From assembly GCA_035491935.1 (NCBI GenBank), contig DATJJW010000204.1, positions 1-20,368 of the forward strand: DNA of 20,368 bases, written 5' to 3'. Below are positions 14,007 through 20,368 of this stretch, piece by piece (the stretch's first letter is position 1; each line of letters starts with the position of its first letter). Made by a program: the position numbers and the translations under genes. This DNA is from DATJJW01 sp035491935 (GTDB lineage Bacteria; Pseudomonadota; Alphaproteobacteria; ATCC43930; CGMCC-115725). Under the pieces are notes generated by a model. It was not told where the DNA came from. It was given only the letters and a program-made list of their open reading frames with translations, and made no database searches.

Positions 14007-17000
14007 TCAATGTCCTCCCGTCACGACCGGCCCCGTCGGCCCGCCGGATGATGGGCCACCTGGTCCCGCCTGCTTCTTCCGGCCGAAGGACAGCTTCTCG
14101 CTGACCAGCACGAAGAACATCGGGATGAGGAACGGGGCGAGGAAGGTCGCGGTGAGCATGCCGCCGATGACGCCCGTGCCGATGGCGTGCTGGCTGCCGG
14201 AACCGGCACCGGTGCTGAGCGCCAGCGGCAGCACGCCCAGCATGAAGGCCATCGAGGTCATGATGATCGGGCGCAGTCGCAGCCGCGCGGCTTCGATGGC
14301 CGCGTCGCGCAAGCTGCGGCCTTCACGATGCATGTCGCGGGCGAATTCGACGATCAGGATGGCGTTCTTCGACGACAGCCCCACCGTGGTCAGCAGGCCC
14401 ACCTGGAAATAGACGTCGTCGGACAGCCCGCGACCCAGCGTCGCCGCCAAGGCACCGAGCACGCCCAGCGGGACCACCATGATGACTGAGATCGGAATGG
14501 TCCAGCTCTCGTAGAGCGCCGCCAGCGCCAGGAACACGACGATGATCGAGATGGTGTAGAGCAACGGTGCCTGGGCCCCCGAGAGGAGTTCCTGATAAGA
14601 CATGCCGGTCCATTCATAACCGAAGCCCGGCGGCAGCTTCTTCGACAGCTGCACCATCGCGTTGATGGTGTCGCCGGTGCTTTTGCCGGGGGCCGGCTGA
14701 CCCTGGATCTCGATCGAGGACACGCCGTTGTAGCGTTCGAGCTTCGGTGAACCGTAGGTCCATTTCGTCGTCGTGAAGGACGAGAACGGCACCATTTGGC
14801 CCTGGTTGTTGCGCGTGTACCACCGGTTGACGTCGGATGGGTTCATGCGGAAGGGCGCATCGCCCTGGACGAAGACGCGCTTGATGCGGTTGTCCGTGTC
14901 GAGGAAGTTGTTGACGTAGGCGGACGCCCAGGCGATCGAATAATCCTGGTCGATCGTACCGATGTTCAGGCCGAGCGCGCTCGCCTTCTGCCGGTCGATA
15001 TTGACGTTGAAGGTCGGCGTGTCGTTGAGGCCGTTGGGATGGACCTGGACCAGCGTCGGGTCCCTGGATGCCATGCCCAGCAACTGGCCACGTGCGGCCA
15101 TCAGCGCTGCGTGGCCGAGGCCGGCACGGTCTTCGAGCTCCATGTCGAAGCCGCCGGCGACGCCCAGTTCCAGGATCGGCGGCGGGTTGATCGGGAAGAC
15201 GGTCGCGTCCTTGATGTTCGCCTGCGCCCAGGCGAAGGTCCGGCCAACCAGCGCGTCGACGGAATCGCCGGGGCCTGTCCGCTGGCTCCAATCCTTCAGA
15301 CGAACGAAGACGATACCGGCATTCTGTGCGCGGCCGGAGAAACTGAAGCCGTCGATGTCGAAGGTGGAGGAGACGACGGCCTTCTCGCCCTGCAACATGT
15401 GGGTCGAGACCTCGTTCAATACCTGCTGCGTACGGCCGAGCGTGGTGCCCGGTGCCATCTCCACCTGAATGAACATGATGCCTTGATCTTCCTGCGGCAG
15501 GAAGGAGCCCGGCACGCGGGTGAACATGAAGGCGACGCCGGCGATGATCAGCACATAGACGATCATCCACCAGCCGAGGCGCTTGATGATGTGTTGCACG
15601 CCATGGAGATAACGGTCGCGCATACTGAAGAAACTGCGGTTGAACCAGCCGAAGAAGCCGCCCTTCTCCTTATGCTCCATGGCCGGCTTCAGTATGGTCG
15701 CGCACAGCGCGGGCGTCAGGATCAGCGCCACCAGCACCGAAAGCACCATGGCCGAAACGATAGTGAGCGTGAACTGACGATAGATCGCGCCCACGGCGCC
15801 AGACGACATCGCCGACGGGATGAACACGGCGCTCAGCACCACGGCGACGCCGACCAGCGCGCCGGTGATCTGGCTCATGGCCTTGCGGGTCGCGTCCCTG
15901 GGACTGAGCCCTTCTTCGACGATGACGCGCTCGACGTTCTCGACCACGACGATGGCGTCGTCGACCAGCAGGCCGATCGCCAGCACCATGCCGAACATGG
16001 ACAGCGTGTTGATGGAGAAGCCCAGCACCTCCATGATCGCGAAGGTGCCGAGCAACACGACCGGCACCGCGATCGACGGAATGAAGGTCGCGCGGACGTT
16101 CTGCAGGAACAGGTACATCACCAGCACGACGAGCACGATGCCTTCAAGAAGCGTGATCACGACGTCGTGGATCGAGATACGCACGAAGGGCGTCGTGTCG
16201 TAGGGGTATGTCACGACCATGCCGTGCGGGAAGAACGGCTTCAGCGTGTCCACCTTGTCGCTGACCAGCTTGGCGACCTGGAGCGCATTGGCGCCGGGGG
16301 CGAGCTGGATGCCAAGGCCGGCGGTCGGCTGATTGTCGTAATGGGTGTCGAAATTGTAGTTCTCGGAGCCGAGTTCGACCCGCGCCACGTCCTTGATCCG
16401 GACCTGCGAGCCATCGGGTAGGACCTTGAGCAGCACCTGCCGGAATTGATCCGGCGTGCGCAGCAACGTCGCTTCCGTGATCGTGGCCGAGAGCTGCTGG
16501 TTGGGCACGGCCGGCGCACCACCCAGTGAGCCGCCGGGCACCTGGACGTTCTGGGCCTGGAGTGCCGCGGTGACGTCGCTGGGCGTCAGGCCATAACTGT
16601 TCAGCTTGTCGGCGTTCAGCCAGATGCGCATGGCATATTGCGTACCGAACAGCGTGATCGTGCCGACGCCGTTCAGGCGGCTGAGCGGGTCCTGTATGTG
16701 CGAGGCGACATAGTTGGTCAGGTCGACCTTGTCCATGCTGCCATCCGATGACGAGAAGGCCAGCACTTCCAGGAAGTTGTTGGTCGACTTGCTCACGACG
16801 ATGCCCTGCTGCTGCACCTGGAGCGGCAGGAGCGGGATGGCCAGCGACAGCTTGTTCTGCGTCTGCACTTGGGCGATGTCGGCATCCGTGCCGGTATCGA
16901 AGGTCAGGGTGATCAGCGCCGTGCCCGAATTGTCGCTGGTGGAGGCGATGTAGATCAGATGGTCGAGGCCGCTCATCTGCTGCTCGATCACCTGCGTCAC

Positions 17001-17180
17001 CGTGTTCTCGACCGTCTGCGCATCGGCGCCCGGATACACGGCGCGCACCTGAATCGAGGGCGGCGCGATCGTCGGGTATTGGGCAACCGGCAGCACATAG
17101 ATCGAGATGGCGCCCGCCATCATCAGAATGATCGCGATCACCCAGGCAAAGATCGGGCGGTCGATGAAAAACCTGGCCAT
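14007..17180 (-). CDS. RND multidrug efflux pump, inner-membrane permease (AcrB/MexB, HAE1 type)
   Basis: The proton-driven inner-membrane pump of a tripartite efflux system. The 1057-residue product matches AcrB in length and layout: an N-terminal helix (MARFFIDRPIFAWVIAIILM), a first periplasmic porter/docking part (about 35-335), a central helix group, a second periplasmic part and a C-terminal helix group. The proton-relay residues are present: D407 and D408 in GLLVDDAIVVVENVERV, and K938, equivalent to AcrB K940, in SSKNAILIVEFA. These mark an active hydrophobic and amphiphilic exporter rather than a heavy-metal type. The C-terminus adds a Gly/Pro-rich tail of about 25 residues. The gene begins 11 bases behind the membrane-fusion gene and ends 3 bases before the channel gene. 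Substrates cannot be deduced from the sequence. Confidence 0.97.
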   Translation of the reverse strand: MARFFIDRPIFAWVIAIILMMAGAISIYVLPVAQYPTIAPPSIQVRAVYPGADAQTVENTVTQVIEQQMSGLDHLIYIASTSDNSGTALITLTFDTGTDADIAQVQTQNKLSLAIPLLPLQVQQQGIVVSKSTNNFLEVLAFSSSDGSMDKVDLTNYVASHIQDPLSRLNGVGTITLFGTQYAMRIWLNADKLNSYGLTPSDVTAALQAQNVQVPGGSLGGAPAVPNQQLSATITEATLLRTPDQFRQVLLKVLPDGSQVRIKDVARVELGSENYNFDTHYDNQPTAGLGIQLAPGANALQVAKLVSDKVDTLKPFFPHGMVVTYPYDTTPFVRISIHDVVITLLEGIVLVVLVMYLFLQNVRATFIPSIAVPVVLLGTFAIMEVLGFSINTLSMFGMVLAIGLLVDDAIVVVENVERVIVEEGLSPRDATRKAMSQITGALVGVAVVLSAVFIPSAMSSGAVGAIYRQFTLTIVSAMVLSVLVALILTPALCATILKPAMEHKEKGGFFGWFNRSFFSMRDRYLHGVQHIIKRLGWWMIVYVLIIAGVAFMFTRVPGSFLPQEDQGIMFIQVEMAPGTTLGRTQQVLNEVSTHMLQGEKAVVSSTFDIDGFSFSGRAQNAGIVFVRLKDWSQRTGPGDSVDALVGRTFAWAQANIKDATVFPINPPPILELGVAGGFDMELEDRAGLGHAALMAARGQLLGMASRDPTLVQVHPNGLNDTPTFNVNIDRQKASALGLNIGTIDQDYSIAWASAYVNNFLDTDNRIKRVFVQGDAPFRMNPSDVNRWYTRNNQGQMVPFSSFTTTKWTYGSPKLERYNGVSSIEIQGQPAPGKSTGDTINAMVQLSKKLPPGFGYEWTGMSYQELLSGAQAPLLYTISIIVVFLALAALYESWTIPISVIMVVPLGVLGALAATLGRGLSDDVYFQVGLLTTVGLSSKNAILIVEFARDMHREGRSLRDAAIEAARLRLRPIIMTSMAFMLGVLPLALSTGAGSGSQHAIGTGVIGGMLTATFLAPFLIPMFFVLVSEKLSFGRKKQAGPGGPSSGGPTGPVVTGGH

Positions 17181-17191
17181 GGAACGCCCTC

Positions 17192-18430
17192 TTAGTGCGC
17201 CGCGGGCAACTGCCCGAGGCTGCCAGTCTGCGGGGGAACCGAGGCGGGGACGCCGCTCGGATCCATGGTCACCGGCACCGGTTTGACCGTGGCGCCAGGC
17301 TGTGCCTTGATGACGCCCTGGACGATGATCCGGTCGCCGGGTTTGAGGCCGCTGTCGACGACCCAGTCATGGCCGATGACGCGCGAGGTCGTGACGTTGC
17401 GCGCCTCGACCTTGTTCTGGTTGTCGACGACCAGGACCAGCGGATTGCCCTTGGGATCGTGGCTCAATCCGATCTCGGGGATCAGGAACGCCTTGTCGTT
17501 CAGGCCTTCGGTGATGCGCGCCTGCACGAACATGCCGGGCAGCAGCGTCTGATCCGGGTTCGGGAAGACGGCGCGCACGGTCACCGTGCCGGTGCCCTGG
17601 TTCACCGTGATGTCGGAGAATTGGAAGGTGCCGGGATGACTGTAGACCGTGCCGTCCTCGAGCGTCAGCTCCACCTTGACCTGATTGGGTCCCGCCATCT
17701 GCAGCTGGCCGGCGGCGGCCTCCTTGCGCAGGCGCAGGATATCGGTGGTCGACTGCACGACGTCGACATAGATCGGGTCGATGCGCTGCACGGTCGCCAT
17801 CAGCGTGGCATTGGCAGCCTGGACATAGGCGCCGACGGTGACCTGGCTGATGCCGATGCGGCCGGTAATCGGCGCTGTGACGTCGGTATATCCCAGGTTG
17901 ATCTGCGCCGTCTCGACTGCAGCCTTGCCGGCCGCGACATCGGCGACCGCCTGGCCCTCGGTGGAGACGGCGTTGTCATAGTCCTGGCTGCTTACCGCAT
18001 GGGCTGCGACCAGGGTCTTGAAGCGGGTGACCTGAGCGCGGGTCGCGACGACATTTGCCTGCGCCTTCTGCAAGGTCGCCTTGGCCTGGTCCAGCGCCGC
18101 GATGTAGGGAGCGGGATCGATCTTGTAGAGCAATTGGCCCTGGTGGACTACGCTGCCCTCGGTGAAGTTGCGCTGCAGGACGATGCCGTTGACCCGTGCC
18201 CGGACCTCGGCGGTGAGCAGCGAGTTGACGCGGCCGGGCAATATGTTGATCACCGGTACGCTCTGCGGCTGGGCTGTGATGACGCCGACTTGGGCCGGCG
18301 GTGGTGCCGGCGGCGCCTTCTTCTGATCGCAGCCCGTCAGAGCCAGAAGGGCGAGGGTGCCACCGATCAGGATAGAGCGGGATGCGGTGGGCGGAAGCGT
18401 CGTCGGGATGCGGCGGCGTAGGTCGAACAC
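17192..18430 (-). CDS. RND efflux membrane-fusion (periplasmic adaptor) lipoprotein, AcrA/MexA family
   Basis: Links the inner-membrane pump to the outer-membrane channel in the periplasm. The frame begins at an ATG at 18508, but the GTG at 18430 is preferred. It has a GAGAGAGGG Shine-Dalgarno 8 bases upstream and gives a lipoprotein signal peptide of normal size, with lipobox LTGC and Cys34 (412 residues in all). The order is typical: a beta-barrel/lipoyl half (LPGRVNSLLTAEVRARVNGI), an alpha-helical hairpin (about ALDQAKATLQKAQANVVATR), the second lipoyl half (YTDVTAPITGRIGISQVTVG), then the barrel and membrane-proximal domains. It is the first gene of the leftward operon, behind a control region with a perfect inverted repeat and divergent from tetR. 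Confidence 0.95.
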   Translation of the reverse strand: MFDLRRRIPTTLPPTASRSILIGGTLALLALTGCDQKKAPPAPPPAQVGVITAQPQSVPVINILPGRVNSLLTAEVRARVNGIVLQRNFTEGSVVHQGQLLYKIDPAPYIAALDQAKATLQKAQANVVATRAQVTRFKTLVAAHAVSSQDYDNAVSTEGQAVADVAAGKAAVETAQINLGYTDVTAPITGRIGISQVTVGAYVQAANATLMATVQRIDPIYVDVVQSTTDILRLRKEAAAGQLQMAGPNQVKVELTLEDGTVYSHPGTFQFSDITVNQGTGTVTVRAVFPNPDQTLLPGMFVQARITEGLNDKAFLIPEIGLSHDPKGNPLVLVVDNQNKVEARNVTTSRVIGHDWVVDSGLKPGDRIIVQGVIKAQPGATVKPVPVTMDPSGVPASVPPQTGSLGQLPAAH

Positions 18431-18517
18431 GCGTATTACCCTCTCTCGGAAGGGCCGCGTCCGGCGCGGCCAAGTGCCATGCCGATACGGGAAAGGCATG
18501 GGTGGCAAAAACTCTCC

Positions 18518-18537
18518 AGTTTCCGGTTGTGGAAACT
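18518..18537. promoter_or_regulatory. Perfect inverted repeat, probable TetR operator
   Basis: AGTTTCC (18518-18524) and GGAAACT (18531-18537) form a perfect 7-base dyad across 6 bases (GGTTGT). The 20-base site overlaps the predicted -10 of the efflux operon and lies between it and the divergent tetR gene. Position, length and symmetry fit the operators bound by AcrR/MexR-class TetR dimers. Binding itself is inferred. Confidence 0.65.
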
Positions 18538-18560
18538 ACCGGCTTTTAACCTCCTGTCAA
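18533..18560 (-). promoter_or_regulatory. Candidate sigma70 promoter of the efflux operon
   Basis: Reading leftward, a perfect TTGACA (18560-18555) is followed after 16 bases by TAGTTT (18538-18533), a three-of-six -10. The -10 lies inside the distal arm of the inverted repeat, so a bound repressor would block polymerase. Transcription would start about 95 bases upstream of the adaptor GTG. Confidence 0.5.
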
Positions 18561-18590
18561 GCGTCGCGCTTGTCGCAGCCAGAGGATGCA

Positions 18591-18617
18591 GGCGGTCCTA
18601 TGGATTTGAAAACCGCC
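18591..18617. promoter_or_regulatory. Second, looser inverted repeat near the tetR promoter
   Basis: GGCGGT (18591-18596) pairs with ACCGCC (18612-18617) across 15 bases. The right arm abuts the proposed tetR -35 hexamer. It could be a second regulatory site acting on tetR, but six-base GC-rich arms are weak evidence. Confidence 0.25.
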
Positions 18618-18634
18618 AAGGTTTGCCCTACAGA
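18606..18634 (+). promoter_or_regulatory. Candidate sigma70 promoter of tetR
   Basis: TTGAAA (18606-18611) is followed after 17 bases by TACAGA (18629-18634), three of six for a -10. A start near 18641 would leave a leader of about 30 bases before the GTG at 18670. Moderate evidence only. Confidence 0.4.
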
Positions 18635-18669
18635 TAAGTGACGCATGTTGAATACCAACGGGGCTAAGC

Positions 18670-19431
18670 GTGCCGGACGACTCGTCAGAAGAGACCAGGG
18701 TACAGAAGCCGTCGGCAACAGGCGACAAATCGGTTGGGCGCGTGTTGGATGCGGTTCTGTCGAAACAAGCGCATATGCTGCTCGAGGAGCGGCGTACTCT
18801 CTTGATCAACGCTGCGGAGAAGGCCTTCCTGGAGAAGGGCTATCATGCTGCGCGGATGGACGACGTCGCCCGTTCGGCGGGCATGTCGAAGAAGACAATC
18901 TATCAGGTGTTTTCTTCCAAGGAGGAATTGTTCGAGGCGCTGGTCGTCCAGCGGCTGGCGCCGCTGCATTGCTGGGTGCAGCCCGATGACCGGCCGGTCG
19001 TCGATGTCCTGTGTGAGATCCTGTTGCGCTGCGCCGAATTCCTGTTGTCGCCGCCGCAGATTGCGATCCTGCGCCTGATCATGGCGGAATATTCCCGCAG
19101 CCCCGAGCTTGGCCAGATCTTTCAGCGCGAAGGGGCCGGACGGGCGACCAGCGCGCTCGAGCACTATCTCTCATCGTTGGAAGGGGATGGTCATCGCCTG
19201 ATCCGCGATCCGCACGAAGCCGCGAAGATGTTGCTCGGCATGTCGCTCTGCACCGTGCATTGGGAGATGATGTTGGGCATTCGCCAGACCATCTCGCGCG
19301 TGGCGCTGGAGCGTCGCGTGCGCTGGAGTGTCGAGATATTCCTGAATGGCATCCGTTCGGCCGAGACCGTCCTGTACAGCGTCGAGGACAAGAATTCGTT
19401 CGACAGTCTGTTCATGGGCGGCGAGCCGTGA
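18670..19431 (+). CDS. TetR/AcrR family transcriptional regulator of the efflux operon
   Basis: A dimeric DNA-binding repressor, probably of the divergent efflux operon. The N-terminal helix-turn-helix is clear: AAEKAFLEKGYHAARMDDVA leads into RSAGMSKKTIYQVFSSKEEL, about residues 48-87. The C-terminal ligand-binding part (about 95-250) resembles the AefR-like TetR C-terminal class, and its ligand is unknown. The annotated GTG start gives 253 residues, with a hydrophilic extension of about 35 residues before the usual TetR beginning. An ATG at 18775 (MLLEERRTLLINAAE) would give 218 residues, nearer the norm. Neither start has a strong Shine-Dalgarno, so the true N-terminus is uncertain. The gene reads away from the efflux genes and is followed after 15 bases by a secreted-protein gene. 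Confidence 0.92.
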   Translation: MPDDSSEETRVQKPSATGDKSVGRVLDAVLSKQAHMLLEERRTLLINAAEKAFLEKGYHAARMDDVARSAGMSKKTIYQVFSSKEELFEALVVQRLAPLHCWVQPDDRPVVDVLCEILLRCAEFLLSPPQIAILRLIMAEYSRSPELGQIFQREGAGRATSALEHYLSSLEGDGHRLIRDPHEAAKMLLGMSLCTVHWEMMLGIRQTISRVALERRVRWSVEIFLNGIRSAETVLYSVEDKNSFDSLFMGGEP

Positions 19432-19446
19432 TTCTGCATTGCTCAG

Positions 19447-20208
19447 ATGGCCGTGGGTAACCGCAGTAATGGGCAATGTCGGACAGGCCGGTCCAGGTGG
19501 ATAGGCCGGCCCGTTTTTCCTTGTCTCGTTTTGATGATGTGTTGCAGCTCGCTGGCGTATGGGCAGACGAGCTTGACGCCCAAGCCCGGCGAGTATCTGG
19601 AGACCCAATATCTGGACGTGCTGCGCGAGACGCAGTCCCCCTTCGCCGCCGCGCATTTCGACATGGAAGCCGGCGTGCCACAGATGGCCAGCATCGCGCG
19701 AAACAAGAATAACGGCTTCGAGATCAGCCTCACCTTCAACTGGCATGACGGCAATAGGCTGCTGACGCTCGATGCCGCCGGTCATCCGGACTTCAACAAG
19801 GCCTGGAACAATATCCAATCGGCGTCATTCCATGTCGACGATCCGCAGCATCTGACCCTGGCGGCGCCGGGCGAGCCGGTGCGTAGTTATGTCTGGGTTG
19901 GCGATGCCGCACGTTTCGTCGCAAACCAAGTGCTGGCCGGGCAGTATCGCGACGAGCGCGGCCAAATTTATGAGTTCGGCACCGATGGTGCAGCGCGTTT
20001 CCCGAGCGAGAGCGGCACCTATAACCTGATGATGGATCAGGTGTTCGACTTCTTCGATTCGTTCCGCATGGGCGAGACGGGGCGTTATATCGCCTACCGG
20101 CGTAACGGCAACCAGCTCACCCTTTATCCCATTACGGCTGATAACGGGCCGGGCGAAGGGCTACCGGACTACACGCATCCGATCGCTCGGCTGCAACGCA
20201 GCCGCTGA
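19447..20208 (+). CDS. Secreted protein of unknown function
   Basis: No family was recognised. The 253-residue product begins with a basic stretch and a hydrophobic core (PVFPCLVLMMCCSSLAYG) that looks like a Sec signal peptide, with cleavage likely after G39, leaving about 214 exported residues. There is no lipobox at the cleavage site. The mature part is polar with many short alternating segments, for example GQYRDERGQIYEFGTDGAAR and RYIAYRRNGNQLTLYPIT, which suggests a mostly beta structure such as a small barrel. No catalytic motif stands out. It starts 15 bases after tetR on the same strand, so it is probably transcribed with it. That links it by context to envelope stress or efflux control, but no function follows. 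A shorter start near the ATG codons at 19534 and 19537 would lose the basic N-region. Confidence 0.82.
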   Translation: MAVGNRSNGQCRTGRSRWIGRPVFPCLVLMMCCSSLAYGQTSLTPKPGEYLETQYLDVLRETQSPFAAAHFDMEAGVPQMASIARNKNNGFEISLTFNWHDGNRLLTLDAAGHPDFNKAWNNIQSASFHVDDPQHLTLAAPGEPVRSYVWVGDAARFVANQVLAGQYRDERGQIYEFGTDGAARFPSESGTYNLMMDQVFDFFDSFRMGETGRYIAYRRNGNQLTLYPITADNGPGEGLPDYTHPIARLQRSR

Positions 20209-20231
20209 CCCAGCCCGCAAAGCTCCTCCAA

Positions 20232-20280
20232 AACGACGTAAGCGGAGCGATCCCGGAGGATCGTTCCGCTTAAGGTCGTT
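20232..20280 (-). terminator. Strong hairpin, probable terminator of the leftward gene at the right edge
   Basis: A 15-base stem (20239-20253 with 20258-20272, one G-U pair, loop CGGA) is extended by AACGAC (20232-20237) pairing with GTCGTT (20275-20280) across a small internal loop. Read leftward, the stem ends in a run of four T, as in a rho-independent terminator. Read rightward there is no T run, although it could still end the secreted-protein transcript 24 bases after its stop. Confidence 0.65.
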
Positions 20281-20315
20281 GTCGCGCCTTCAAGCGGCGC
20301 GATGCCGGGGCTCGA

Positions 20316-20368
20316 TTACGAGCGCGGCGCGGCCTGACCGTCATAGGGCTCCAAGGAAGCCAGCGGCG
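20316..20368 (-). CDS. C-terminal fragment of an unidentified protein
   Basis: Read leftward from the edge, one frame is open for 17 codons and stops at TAA (20318-20316), ending LASLEPYDGQAAPRS. The following terminator-like hairpin, with its T run in the same direction, supports a real gene end here. The fragment is too short to name, and the call rests mainly on context. Confidence 0.35.
   Translation of the reverse strand, partial: PLASLEPYDGQAAPRS

Noticed and set aside
12729..14051. 440-codon plus-strand frame opposite the outer-membrane channel gene
   Set aside because: It is antisense to a lipoprotein channel gene with a clear lipobox; the Gly/Arg/Gln-rich translation lacks domains.
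14796..16421. 541-codon open frame on the plus strand opposite the RND pump gene
   Set aside because: It is antisense to a full-length AcrB-type gene. Its His/Asp/Arg-rich translation is typical of a shadow frame in high-GC DNA, and no domain is visible.
18431..18508. Longer start (ATG at 18508) for the efflux adaptor
   Set aside because: It would put 26 charged residues before the lipoprotein signal, whereas the GTG at 18430 has a good Shine-Dalgarno and a normal signal peptide.

Overview
The window is chromosomal DNA of a high-GC alphaproteobacterium, most likely a Rhodospirillales-type lineage. This is inferred from the ubiA/rsmE/gshA cluster with the alphaproteobacterial (plant-like) glutamate-cysteine ligase, from the alphaproteobacterial style of the other proteins, and from a coding GC in the mid-60s percent. 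No rRNA, tRNA, CRISPR array, insertion sequence or phage gene was seen. The longest stretch without a gene is about 240 bases (18431-18669).

Region 1 (1-2873) is housekeeping. A partial ubiA (ubiquinone biosynthesis) runs leftward off the edge, and rsmE (16S rRNA m3U1498 methylation) and gshA (first step of glutathione synthesis) form a tight rightward pair. rsmE carries a small nested-palindrome insert that is read through in frame.

Region 2 (2867-4310) is a low-GC cassette of two leftward genes between gshA and yjbQ. The first is a 277-residue protein whose DNA falls abruptly from about 65% to about 47% GC at its middle. The second is a 161-residue four-helix membrane protein starting 2 bases after it. 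The layout resembles an effector or toxin with a membrane partner. No family was recognised, and this is the best candidate here for something undescribed.

Region 3 (4311-9993) holds yjbQ and tldD leftward, then an M32 carboxypeptidase and a TPR-sulfotransferase fusion protein rightward. yjbQ has a tandemly duplicated Shine-Dalgarno segment.

Region 4 (9976-19431) is a leftward efflux block: membrane-fusion lipoprotein, AcrB-class RND pump, outer-membrane lipoprotein channel, then a GhrA-type 2-hydroxyacid dehydrogenase 14 bases behind and a phosphoesterase (phospholipase C/acid phosphatase family). A TetR regulator is divergently transcribed. The shared 240-base control region has a perfect 7-6-7 inverted repeat overlapping the predicted -10 of the pump operon, the expected layout for a local repressor.

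Region 5 (19447-20368) has a secreted protein of unknown function directly behind tetR. A strong hairpin follows, best read as a terminator for a leftward gene whose last codons enter from the right edge. Gene starts were set from Shine-Dalgarno position, signal sequences and overlap with neighbours.
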